From: Flavobacterium sp. AED
Lineage (GTDB): Bacteria; Bacteroidota; Bacteroidia; Flavobacteriales; Flavobacteriaceae
Assembly: GCF_000812945.1 (NCBI RefSeq)
Contig: NZ_JSYM01000002.1
Location: 434,001-498,000 of the forward strand
Direction of reading: 5' to 3'
Length of the DNA stretch: 64,000 bases
Under the pieces are notes generated by a model that saw only the letters and a program-made list of their open reading frames with translations, ran no database searches and was not told the origin of the DNA. This document shows, one piece after another, positions 1 through 7,042 of this stretch (within the stretch, counting starts at the first letter, position 1; each line of letters begins with the position of its first letter). The translations under genes were made by a program, and so were the position numbers.

Positions 1-975
1 GATACGCAGTTTTTTGATGTTTTGTGCCAATAGTTCCGGATTCAGGTAGGTTTCTTTTGAAAGGTATTTTTTCAAAAGGCCAATCTGCGCAAGACTCAAT
101 TTAACCTCTTTTTGTAATTTTTCGCTCGTCTTTTTTAAGGTCGATTTTTTGATCTTTTGATGCAAATCATCATAACTTAATGCTGGTTTTAGGTCCAGAA
201 AAATAGTGGCATTTTGTTGGCTTTCAAGCTGCTCCTTAATTTGTGGACTGAGGGCATAAATGGCATTACCTTCTAAACCGAAACGCGTGATTACCGCTTC
301 GCCTTTTTGAGTTTTATTCGCACAGCTAATAGAAATGTTTTTAAGAGGACTGCCTTCATGTTCCATAATAAAATCTTCTGGCCAGTGAACACGATACGCA
401 CAATTAGAAGATTGAAACGGAACGACAGGTATATCTTGTGTTTTGAATAAATCAAGCCATGTGCCATCAGAACCGGTTACTTTCCAACTGCCACCGCCCA
501 AAGCAAAAATGGTGTAATCCGATTGTACTTCTGTATCAGTATTAAAAATAAGGTTATTGTTAGTAGTCCAACCCGTCCAGTTGTTTTCGTATTGTATGGA
601 AACGCCTTGTTCATCGAGAACTTTTAGGATTGCGTTGAGTACTGTTATAGGTTTAATGCCTCTTTCAGGATACACACGTTTGCTACTGCCTATGTAGGTT
701 GGAATCCCAATGGTATCAATCCAATTTCGGAAATCGTGATTATCAAAATCAAGGAGTGCTTTTTCTAGAAAATGGGGTGGTGTATAGCGAGCTATGAGTT
801 CAGCTATAGGTTCCGAATGGGTGAGGTTAAACCCTCCTTTTCCGGCCACCAGAAATTTTCTTCCCAGTGTTTTGTTTTTCTCGTAGATGGTAACGGTAAA
901 TTTCTTGCAATCGAGTAATGCAGCGAGCAAAAGTGCTGCGGGTCCTCCTCCAATAATTGAAACTGATTTCTTCAC
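1..975 (-). CDS. HI0933/BaiN-like FAD-dependent oxidoreductase, partial (C-terminus beyond left edge)
   Basis: This is the first 325 codons of a flavoprotein that runs off the left end of the window. The N-terminus reads VKKSVSIIGGGPAALLLAAL, a dinucleotide-binding beta-alpha-beta fold with GGGPA in place of GxGxxG. It is followed by GRKFLVAGKGGFNLTHSEP, the signature of the HI0933/YhiN (BaiN-like) flavoprotein family, and by FALGGGSW, the second flavin contact. The start is a GTG at 973-975; no ATG lies close to the conserved fold. A TATTTTTG box (980-987 on the minus strand) sits four bases before this GTG, so the mRNA may be leaderless. The substrate is unknown; family members are oxidoreductases of unclear role. 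It is divergent from the AhpD-like gene. Confidence 0.85.
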   Translation of the reverse strand, partial: MKKSVSIIGGGPAALLLAALLDCKKFTVTIYEKNKTLGRKFLVAGKGGFNLTHSEPIAELIARYTPPHFLEKALLDFDNHDFRNWIDTIGIPTYIGSSKRVYPERGIKPITVLNAILKVLDEQGVSIQYENNWTGWTTNNNLIFNTDTEVQSDYTIFALGGGSWKVTGSDGTWLDLFKTQDIPVVPFQSSNCAYRVHWPEDFIMEHEGSPLKNISISCANKTQKGEAVITRFGLEGNAIYALSPQIKEQLESQQNATIFLDLKPALSYDDLHQKIKKSTLKKTSEKLQKEVKLSLAQIGLLKKYLSKETYLNPELLAQNIKKLRI

Positions 976-979
976 GCCA

Positions 980-987
980 CAAAAATA
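980..987 (-). promoter_or_regulatory. Candidate -7 box (TATTTTTG) of the HI0933-like gene
   Basis: The minus strand reads TATTTTTG, a match to the Bacteroidota -7 consensus TAnnTTTG, four bases upstream of the GTG start. No clear TTTG -33 box is visible, so support is moderate. Confidence 0.4.
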
Positions 988-1243
988 CGGTTTGTTTTAC
1001 CGATTAACCCTGATATGGGTTTTTATATTAGCTATTGTTGTTTCGCAGCGTAGCATATAAAAACATCTGGGATTGTGTGGTGATGAAACAAACTGCACAA
1101 CGCTTGTTTGAAGAGCTGGTTTTGTTAAATATTTAAACAAAGAAAATCGTCCATCAACTGGCGTTTATTATCCATTTTAAACTGTTCAGCGCTGTCGCAT
1201 CTTTGCTAAGTCAATACCGACAACCAATTTAAACAAAAATAAA

Positions 1244-1774
1244 ATGACAACATTTACAGTTCCAACAAGAGACCAAGTAGCGCCAGCTAACCAAGACATT
1301 TTCGACAACTTGCAAAAAGCATTGGGTTTTGTTCCTAATTTGTACGCCACGATTGCACATTCTGATAACGGTTTATCTAGATTTTTGGCGTATCAAAATG
1401 CTAAAACTTCTTTAAACAACAAAGAAAAAGAAGCGGTAAACTTAATCGTAAGCCAAGTAAATGGTTGTGTCTATTGCCAAAGTGCGCATCTCGTTTTAGG
1501 AAAAATGAATGGTTTCTCCGAAGATCAATTATTAGACATCCGAAAAGGAAAAAGTACTGATGCCAAACTAAATTCCTTAGTACAACTTTCGGCAGAAATT
1601 ACACAAAACAAAGGAAACGCAAGCACCGAAGCTGTAGATGCTTTTTTCGCACAAGGCTATACTAATGAAAACTTGGTTGATTTGATTCTGCAAGTAAGTG
1701 ACAAAACTGCGATGAACTTTTTACATAATTTGACTCAAGTTCCAGTTGACTTTCCTTTGGCTCCCGCTTTATAA
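1244..1774 (+). CDS. Carboxymuconolactone decarboxylase / AhpD-like peroxidase family protein
   Basis: This 176-residue protein belongs to the AhpD-like superfamily. The core motif NGCVYCQSAH is present (Cys75, Cys78, His82); this is the CxxC...H relay that reduces peroxides or peroxiredoxin partners in AhpD. The N-terminal half (FDNLQKALGFVPNLYATIAH) resembles the peroxidase-related subgroup that carries an extra helical segment before the core. There is no signal peptide, so it should be cytoplasmic. The start ATG follows an A-rich stretch as usual in Flavobacterium; CATCTTTG around 1197-1204 is a near match to a -7 box. The next gene, an FMN reductase, is on the same strand 133 bases away, which fits a role in redox stress. 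The true substrate cannot be read from the sequence. Confidence 0.85.
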   Translation: MTTFTVPTRDQVAPANQDIFDNLQKALGFVPNLYATIAHSDNGLSRFLAYQNAKTSLNNKEKEAVNLIVSQVNGCVYCQSAHLVLGKMNGFSEDQLLDIRKGKSTDAKLNSLVQLSAEITQNKGNASTEAVDAFFAQGYTNENLVDLILQVSDKTAMNFLHNLTQVPVDFPLAPAL

Positions 1775-1907
1775 AAAATAAATGGTATTTTTAACCTGTT
1801 AAGCTATAAAGCAGGAAATTTATAAAATGAAAGCAATGAATTCAAAAAAGTAAAAGCCAATTAACGCTATTGGTTTTTACTTTTTTATTTTGAAATAAAT
1901 AGGAAAC

Positions 1908-2450
1908 ATGAAACAAATCACTACCATTGTCGCTATTTCAGGAAGTTTGAAATCGACTTCGGCGAATACTAATATTTTAAGGGCAATGGCTAAAATCGCT
2001 CCCGAAAATATAAGCATAAAAATAGTCGAAGGATTAGACCAATTGCCCCATTTTAACCCTGAAATCACTGAAGATATCCTTGTGGTAACCCATTTCAGAA
2101 ACCAAATTAAAGCTGCCGATGGCGTTGTATTCTCTACTCCAGAATATGCTTTTGGCGTGCCCGGTGTATTAAAAAATGCGTTGGATTGGCTTGTTTCTTC
2201 GGGTGAGTTGAATGATAAACCCGTTGCCGCAATCAGCGTGTCTCCCATGCACACCGGAGGCGATAAGGCATTGGCGTCTTTGTTGCTGACCCTTTCAGCG
2301 TTAGGGACTAACACGACCCAAAATGCTTCGTTGGCTATTGGCGCCATCAAAAGTAAAATGAATGAAGCAGGGGAGATCACAAATCCCGAAACACTTCAGG
2401 AATTAAACGCAGTTCTCACCGCTTTGTTGGAAAGTATCCATCCAAAATAA
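1908..2450 (+). CDS. NADPH-dependent FMN reductase family protein
   Basis: The 180-residue protein has the flavodoxin-like fold of the NADPH-dependent FMN reductase (ChrR/YhdA/ArsH-like) family. The N-terminal phosphate-binding loop is SGSLKSTSANTNILRAM, and the second flavin motif is TPEYAFGVPGVLKNALDWL at about residues 78-96. Such enzymes reduce FMN, quinones or azo compounds with NAD(P)H in the cytoplasm. The chosen ATG directly precedes the first beta strand. A long open frame on the opposite strand is only a shadow. It follows the AhpD-like gene and may be co-regulated, but the 133-base gap leaves this open. Confidence 0.88.
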   Translation: MKQITTIVAISGSLKSTSANTNILRAMAKIAPENISIKIVEGLDQLPHFNPEITEDILVVTHFRNQIKAADGVVFSTPEYAFGVPGVLKNALDWLVSSGELNDKPVAAISVSPMHTGGDKALASLLLTLSALGTNTTQNASLAIGAIKSKMNEAGEITNPETLQELNAVLTALLESIHPK

Positions 2451-2468
2451 ATTATTTTTTATGATGTT

Positions 2469-2612
2469 TTGGGCGTAACCCCAAAGCAGAAAATCCCGTT
2501 TTATATTCACGAATCTACAGCTTTAGGGTCGGGCTTTTGGCTCTATCTTTATTTTTTTAAAGAAAAAAAATAAAGGATGCCGCCGCAATCCCTTACGCGA
2601 GCGATTTGCGAA
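2469..2612. repeat. Probable Flavobacterium-type interspersed intergenic repeat with hairpin
   Basis: The gap between the FMN reductase and the GNAT gene (2451-2781) holds a stretch reading GGGCGTAACCCC ... GGGTCGGGCTTTTGGC ... AAAGGATGCCGCCGCAATCCC. From memory, this wording recurs after genes in many Flavobacterium genomes. Its centre (2547-2575) is a long A/T hairpin that could end transcription of the reductase gene. No open frame supports a gene here. That it is a repeat is recalled, not shown within this window. Confidence 0.45.
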
Positions 2613-2781
2613 TCGAGAGAAATTATTGTTATCCGATTGATGGGTTTACTGTATTGAATCTTAGATCTATAAAACCTCTTCTTTCGTTAAAATGTGTGAA
2701 AAAATATATTTTCATTTATTAAAGATTTTCAGAAATCTGCAATCAAGAATCGTTATTCTTCATTCAAAAATCTTTTCATGT

Positions 2782-3291
2782 TTATCCAATTCTTTTCTCC
2801 AATACTATAAACTCCAAAGGTTGATTAGAAATTGGAATATGAACATCGCTTGCCGGAAAAGGTTCTCTTGCTCCCGTATCTACATAACCGTTGCGTTTGT
2901 ACCAAGCAATCAATTCCTCCCGAACGGAAATTACCGTCATTACAATTTTAGGCAGTCCCAATGCCAAAGCATAAATTTCAGCCTGTTGCAGTAGTTTTTT
3001 TCCAACACCGCTATTTTGTAACTCAGGCGAAACCGTTAGCATTCCTAAATACAATTGCTGTTCTTTCTCCATCAACAATACACAACCTATAATTTGGTTG
3101 TTCTCCGTAAATTTTAGAATGGTATTTTTAGTATTCTGAATCGTTTCAGTCAGTTCCTGTTCAGTGGTTCGGAGTCCTTCTAATAAGTTGGCTTCAGTGG
3201 TCCATCCTTTTTTAGAAGATTCCCCGCGATACGCTGAATTGATTAATGTATTTAATGAAGAAACGTCTTCTACTGTTGCTTTTGTAATCAT
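2782..3291 (-). CDS. GNAT family N-acetyltransferase
   Basis: This is a 169-residue acetyltransferase of the GNAT fold, which moves an acetyl group from acetyl-CoA to an amine. The N-terminus MITKATVEDVSSLNTLINSAYRG is the usual opening strand and helix. LGMLTVSPELQNSGVGKKLLQQAE contains the acetyl-CoA pyrophosphate-binding loop (Q/RxxGxG/A). YKRNGYVDTG is the C-terminal motif. The ATG at 3289-3291 is preferred over one 27 codons upstream, because the family begins at this point and the upstream extension (MERNSIM...) looks non-coding. The substrate is unknown. It stands alone, divergent from the SYLF gene. Confidence 0.85.
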   Translation of the reverse strand: MITKATVEDVSSLNTLINSAYRGESSKKGWTTEANLLEGLRTTEQELTETIQNTKNTILKFTENNQIIGCVLLMEKEQQLYLGMLTVSPELQNSGVGKKLLQQAEIYALALGLPKIVMTVISVREELIAWYKRNGYVDTGAREPFPASDVHIPISNQPLEFIVLEKRIG

Positions 3292-3500
3292 TCGTAATAT
3301 ATATTCTTGGGTTATTGGCTTTGTATTTTTCAAAGGTAGAAAAAAGGATAACATTATCGAATTTCGTTCCAAGTCTTGTTAGTGTTTAATAGGTGAATAA
3401 CCAAAAAATTGTTGCTTTTTTTAAAATTGCAAAAAAACACATTAAGTGAATTTATTTTACTGATAATCAGTATTTTATATTTAATATGAAGATTTTTTTT

Positions 3501-3508
3501 TACCTTTG
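3501..3508 (+). promoter_or_regulatory. Candidate -7 box (TACCTTTG) of the SYLF gene
   Basis: TACCTTTG matches TAnnTTTG and lies 37 bases before the start of the SYLF gene. No convincing TTTG is seen 19-21 bases further upstream. Confidence 0.5.
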
Positions 3509-3545
3509 AATAAAGAAATTTTACAACAATTTAATAGCTATAATT

Positions 3546-4085
3546 ATGAAAAATTTAAATATTATTTGGGTAATTGTAATGGCTTGTTTACTAAACATAA
3601 CTCCTATATTGGGACAATCGAAGGCTAAAAAGAATAAAATTATTGCTGACAGCCATACAGCAAAGGCGGAGTTCATTAAAAGTGATGCTCTTATGAAAGG
3701 GCTTTTTGATAAAGCGTCTGGCTATGTCATCTTTCCTAATGTGGGTAAAGCAGGACTCGGCATTGGAGGAGCGGCTGGAAACGGAGTGGTATATGAACAT
3801 AACAAGATGATAGGTATGGCAAAGTTATCGCAATTGAGCATAGGGTTTCAGGCTGGCGGACAAGCGTATCGGGAAGTAATATTTTTTGAGTCAAAGGAGG
3901 AATTGGAACGGTTTAAAGACAGCCGATTCGAGTTTTCCGCTCAAGCTTCAGCAGTGGCCGTAACAGCTGGCGCCTCAGCAAATGTAAAGTATACGGATGG
4001 CGTTATGGTGTTCACCATGCAGAAAGGCGGACTCATGTACGAGGCATCGATTGGTGGACAGAAATTTAAGTTTAATAAATTGTAA
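3546..4085 (+). CDS. SYLF (Ysc84-type) lipid-binding domain protein, exported
   Basis: This 179-residue protein starts with a hydrophobic signal peptide (about residues 1-23, ending near ILGQ), so it is probably periplasmic. The rest is a SYLF/Ysc84 domain, recognised by KASGYVIFPNVGKAGLGIGG at about residues 56-75, the glycine-rich VYEHNKMIGMAKLSQLSIGFQAGGQAYRE segment and the end GGLMYEASIGGQKFKF. SYLF domains bind membranes and phosphoinositides in eukaryotes; the bacterial role is unclear. It is monocistronic, with a promoter box upstream and a strong terminator downstream. Confidence 0.85.
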   Translation: MKNLNIIWVIVMACLLNITPILGQSKAKKNKIIADSHTAKAEFIKSDALMKGLFDKASGYVIFPNVGKAGLGIGGAAGNGVVYEHNKMIGMAKLSQLSIGFQAGGQAYREVIFFESKEELERFKDSRFEFSAQASAVAVTAGASANVKYTDGVMVFTMQKGGLMYEASIGGQKFKFNKL

Positions 4086-4162
4086 TACTCTTTTGGCTAG
4101 TGAAAACTCTCGTTTTAGACTGCGCTCAATTTCACATAGTTTAGGATTATTTCTATAAAAAA

Positions 4163-4195
4163 AACGACTGAGAATTCATCCTCAGTCGTTTTTTG
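4163..4195. terminator. Rho-independent terminator after the SYLF gene
   Basis: A perfect 10-bp stem (AACGACTGAG / CTCAGTCGTT) with an eight-base loop is followed by a T-run and preceded by an A-run, so it can work in both directions. Confidence 0.85.
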
Positions 4196-4226
4196 TTTTA
4201 AGCGTAATTGTAAATGGCTATCCTTT

Positions 4227-4313
4227 GCTAGCGCGAGCGTCCCGCTCGTGCCCACTCCAATTTATAATTTATTCGCTTCTGTTTGTGTTCACGAGCGGGA
4301 CGCTCGCGCTAGC
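4227..4313. repeat. REP/BIME-like GC-rich inverted repeat
   Basis: Two 24-base arms (4227-4250 and 4290-4313) are perfect reverse complements, separated by 39 bases. Each arm is itself nearly palindromic (GCGAGCG TCCC GCTCGTG). The GC content is far above the surroundings. The architecture is that of a bacterial interspersed mosaic element made of two inverted REP units, which are moved by RAYT (Y1-type) transposases elsewhere in a genome. No such transposase is in this window. The rest of the 4086-4552 gap has no supported gene. Confidence 0.7.
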
Positions 4314-4537
4314 GGGGAAAAAACTAAATTGAACCTCTTGAGAATCTCATATTTGAGATTTTTCTTTGGTAGCCCTCCGAATACTTTCTAAATTTTAAGT
4401 AGTTTTTTCACAGTCTGACGTTCTCGCACTACAAGAAGTTTGGGACTAAATTAGCCTTAACTTTCGGATTTATAAAATCTTTCTGATACAAAACCAACTT
4501 CAAATTAAGGATAAAACCCAAATTGCTTGTAGCGTGT

Positions 4538-4552
4538 GTTAGCAGAAGTTGC
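4538..4552. repeat. Left arm of the inverted repeat bracketing the kinase/DUF3010 unit
   Basis: GTTAGCAGAAGTTGC directly abuts the stop codon of the kinase gene (4553-4555). Its reverse complement recurs with one mismatch at 6111-6125, upstream of the DUF3010 gene. The pair therefore frames exactly one two-gene unit. Confidence 0.6.
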
Positions 4553-5644
4553 TTAATCTTTATGGATTCGACTTATAATTGATTCCAAGGTTCCATTATG
4601 TTTATTGTCTTTTGTCCAATTTATTTGGTTCTTACTTACTTGTAAACAATATCCTTTTCTATCTTCGCTTAGTCTGTAATATTTTTTATTTTCTTTATTT
4701 GCATAAATATCGTTGTTGTCAATCCACCAATCTTTATTTTGTTTTTTCAAGTCAAACAATCCTTTAATAAATTCAGAACAAGTAGAATATCTTTTATCTA
4801 AACCTTTATTAGTAGCAGTTTTGATTACCGCTTTAATTTTATTATTTATGTAAATTGGTAAAGAATCATAATCAAGTAATTTGTTTTTTACTATTAAGTT
4901 GTCAATTGCTGAATCGATAAACTGCCATTTTTCAAATTCACTTCCTGTAATTTTTAAAAATTTGGACTTTTGCCTTTCATCTAACCAATCAAATGGCGCT
5001 TCTGGAAATTTACCTCCTAAAAGTTGAAAAAGAATTATGCCAACTTGATAGATGTCTGATTGTCTATTGTAAACATTTTGAAGAACGGATTCATTGGGTC
5101 TATATATTTGTGTAGATTTTGATGCAACAACTGTGTTTTCTGTATTTGAAATAAATTTTACTGAACCAAAATCAGCAATATAAGGTGTTTTAGTTTCTTG
5201 GTCTATTAGGATGTTTTTGGGTTTTAAATCTCTATGAAGTAAATTATTTGGGTTTCTATGTAATTCACTTAAACCATTCAATATTCCTTGCGTAATATTT
5301 ATCGCATCATAGAGACTTACAATATTATTATCTTTAAAATTTTTTAAATCTCCACCACTAATTTCAGGTGTTAAAAAATAAGCATATTGTTTGTGAATTA
5401 TTTTTGCATCATAAATTTTTAGAATATTTGGATGTTCAATACTTTTAAGAATTAATGGTTCATTATGAGTTGAAACATCCTTGTTATAATAATAAAACTT
5501 TAGAGCAACTCTATCAGATAGTAATTCTCTTTTACCAAAATATAATTCTCCATTTGCTCCACTGTCGGAATATCTATCAATTACAATATCATTTTGTAAC
5601 AATATAAAATCTTTAATTATTTCATCTACATTCTCGTCATTCAT
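4553..5644 (-). CDS. Serine/threonine protein kinase, soluble, with a C-terminal extension
   Basis: This 363-residue Hanks-type kinase appears complete. Visible motifs are the glycine loop GANGELYFG (29-37), the ATP lysine in VALKF (Lys49), the catalytic loop HRDLKPKN (137-144, Asp139), the DFG motif (158-160) and the conserved Asp197 in SDIYQVG. The usual APE is replaced by YRPNES. No transmembrane segment or PASTA repeat is seen, so it should act in the cytoplasm. After the kinase domain (to about residue 305) comes a short aromatic-rich tail, WWIDNNDIY...YYRLSEDRKGYCL, that I do not recognise. It starts three bases after the DUF3010 stop, so the two are one operon. The target is unknown. 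Confidence 0.88.
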   Translation of the reverse strand: MNDENVDEIIKDFILLQNDIVIDRYSDSGANGELYFGKRELLSDRVALKFYYYNKDVSTHNEPLILKSIEHPNILKIYDAKIIHKQYAYFLTPEISGGDLKNFKDNNIVSLYDAINITQGILNGLSELHRNPNNLLHRDLKPKNILIDQETKTPYIADFGSVKFISNTENTVVASKSTQIYRPNESVLQNVYNRQSDIYQVGIILFQLLGGKFPEAPFDWLDERQKSKFLKITGSEFEKWQFIDSAIDNLIVKNKLLDYDSLPIYINNKIKAVIKTATNKGLDKRYSTCSEFIKGLFDLKKQNKDWWIDNNDIYANKENKKYYRLSEDRKGYCLQVSKNQINWTKDNKHNGTLESIISRIHKD

Positions 5645-5647
5645 TTT

Positions 5648-6061
5648 TTAAGAATTTAAAATATAGTATGCCAATTTTGAAGCTTCCGATTGATAACTAA
5701 ATTGTGGAGTTATACCAAGTACGTTTTTCTTGTAAAAAGCAATTAAAGTTTTTGGAGAAATAAATTCGACGGGTTTATTTTTATATGCTTGAATAAAACC
5801 TTCTAATTTAAAAGAAATTCCGGAGGATGAAAATTGACCTTTTGAACTCCTTGATAGAATTACAATTTTATCAATTTCTAAAGAATTAAAGTGTGAATGA
5901 ATAGTTTCTATAAAATCAATCACTTGAGAGTGATTATGGTCGTCATCAAGTATAATAGATTTTACTTTACCGGTACTTTCCGTAATTTGATTATCTGAAT
6001 CTTTTTCCAAAACCACGAAGATTATTTTATTGGATTTTATTTCAATTGCGCATACTTTCAT
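5648..6061 (-). CDS. DUF3010 family protein (probable RNase H-like fold)
   Basis: The 137-residue protein matches what I know of DUF3010. It opens with MKVCAIEIKSNKIIFVVLEK, a beta hairpin like the first strands of RNase H-like or actin-like folds. It has a central RSSKGQFSSSGISFKLEGFIQ, the family's hallmark K-G-x-F...SFK-E segment, and ends with ISPKTLIAFYKKN. The family has no assigned function. Here it is the first gene of a two-gene operon with a protein kinase, three bases upstream of it. This suggests that it is a substrate, a partner or a regulator of the kinase; that is inference. No promoter box is obvious upstream. Confidence 0.8.
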   Translation of the reverse strand: MKVCAIEIKSNKIIFVVLEKDSDNQITESTGKVKSIILDDDHNHSQVIDFIETIHSHFNSLEIDKIVILSRSSKGQFSSSGISFKLEGFIQAYKNKPVEFISPKTLIAFYKKNVLGITPQFSYQSEASKLAYYILNS

Positions 6062-6110
6062 AAATCTATTTTATTTGGATTAATTTCTTGTAGTTTTCGG
6101 TTTTTGTGGG

Positions 6111-6125
6111 GCAATTTCTGCTAAC
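6111..6125. repeat. Right arm of the inverted repeat bracketing the kinase/DUF3010 unit
   Basis: GCAATTTCTGCTAAC is the reverse complement of the left arm at 4538-4552 with one mismatch. It lies 50 bases upstream of the DUF3010 start. The 6062-6617 gap around it holds this arm, a terminator-like hairpin, a thrC remnant and a promoter, and no intact gene. Confidence 0.6.
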
Positions 6126-6275
6126 TTGTATATACTCGCTATAAAATAGGGTATATCTGCCTATATTTGGGTGGTTTTGCGCTATAATTTATTTTTTATA
6201 CTTAACAAACTTAATGATTTTACTTACAGAAAACTAAATTTATCAATAAAAAAAATTGAACTATTTCCATAAAAA

Positions 6276-6306
6276 AACCAACTAAAAATCACTTCTCAGT
6301 CGGTTT
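6276..6306 (-). terminator. Terminator-like hairpin behind the thrC remnant
   Basis: Read on the minus strand, AACCGACT...AGTTGGTT (one mismatch) is followed by a T-run. It lies 26 bases beyond the stop codon of the thrC remnant, where a native thrC terminator would be expected. Confidence 0.5.
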
Positions 6307-6331
6307 GTATTTGCAAATATGTATTTAATTT

Positions 6332-6508
6332 TTACGCCAAAAACGCTTTCAATTCCTCGTACGTTTTAATTTTACGCTCACTTTTTCCTTTCCTAAAAAA
6401 CACTTTTAATTTGTGTAGGAATCGGCAGTTTTTCGTTTAATGTTGGTTCTACCGTATCCAAAAACTTTATCGGGTGGGTAGTTTTTAAGATAATACCAAT
6501 CGCATTTG
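6332..6508 (-). pseudogene. thrC: Decayed 3' fragment of a threonine synthase gene
   Basis: About 177 bases match the 3' end of the intact thrC (7934-8110) over nearly their whole length, in the same orientation. The match begins at the stop codon (TAA, 6332-6334) and includes CCAAAAACGCTTTCAATTCC and GTTTAATGTTGGTTC without a change. By eye, roughly four bases in five agree. An extra base near 6392-6400 and an in-frame stop destroy the reading frame, and similarity stops after CGCATT at about 6508. It is a remnant, not a gene. With the intact copy it forms a direct repeat around the DUF1348 and AraC genes. Confidence 0.85.
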
Positions 6509-6545
6509 AGAAAATTGTCCATGACTTTGCGTACATTCTCCATTA

Positions 6546-6572
6546 TTGTTCTGCCATTATATGATAACTTTG
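6546..6572 (+). promoter_or_regulatory. Candidate promoter of the DUF1348 gene
   Basis: TAACTTTG (6565-6572) matches the -7 consensus, with TTG at 6546-6548 about 16 bases upstream as a possible -33 box. It lies 45 bases before the ATG and outside the thrC-like stretch. Confidence 0.5.
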
Positions 6573-6617
6573 TTATTCTAGAAATCAAGAACAATAGTAA
6601 TCCTTAAAAATAAATTT

Positions 6618-7031
6618 ATGGAACAGAGACTGCCCCTTCCTCCATTCAACATGGAAACCGCTTTGCAAAAAGTACAACTTGCCGAAGATGCCTGGAACAG
6701 CAAAGACCCGGAACGAATTGCCTTGGCATACACTATCGACACCGAATGGCGCAACCGTACCGAGTTCATCAATGGTAGGGAAGCGGTGAAGGAATTCCTG
6801 AAACACAAATGGGAAAAAGAGTTAGATTACACGCTCAAAAAAGAGCTTTGGGGCTTTCGTGAAAACCGTATGGCCGTTCGTTTTGAGTATGAATACCACA
6901 ATGCCGAAGGACAATGGTTTCGAGCTTACGGAAACGAAAACTGGGAGTTTGATGAAAATGGGTTGATGCGCAAACGTTTTGCCAGCATCAATGATTTGCC
7001 TATTGAAGAAAAAGACAGAAAGTTTAGATAA
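6618..7031 (+). CDS. DUF1348 family (NTF2/SnoaL-like) protein
   Basis: The 137-residue protein is a DUF1348 member of the NTF2-like/SnoaL cone fold. It has the family segments [83 protein letters not shown] and the C-terminal [10 protein letters not shown]. The function is unknown; such small proteins are often enzymes or binders of small molecules. The gene is followed 11 bases later by an AraC regulator on the same strand, so the two are probably co-transcribed. In many bacteria DUF1348 genes sit beside a regulator. The pair appears to have been inserted next to thrC. Confidence 0.85.
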   Translation: MEQRLPLPPFNMETALQKVQLAEDAWNSKDPERIALAYTIDTEWRNRTEFINGREAVKEFLKHKWEKELDYTLKKELWGFRENRMAVRFEYEYHNAEGQWFRAYGNENWEFDENGLMRKRFASINDLPIEEKDRKFR

Positions 7032-7042
7032 TACACGCTGTT

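Noticed and set aside
1877..2380. A 167-codon open frame on the minus strand opposite the FMN reductase gene
   Set aside because: The plus-strand frame has clear flavodoxin-fold motifs; the minus frame resembles no family and is a codon-bias shadow.
4538..6125. The repeat around the kinase/DUF3010 unit as integron attC sites
   Set aside because: The arms read GTTAGCA / TGCTAAC, which do not fit the GTTRRRY / RYYYAAC cores, and there is no integrase.
6406..6594. A 62-codon minus-strand frame over the thrC remnant
   Set aside because: It runs in a different register through decayed thrC sequence and past its end, so it is not a real gene.
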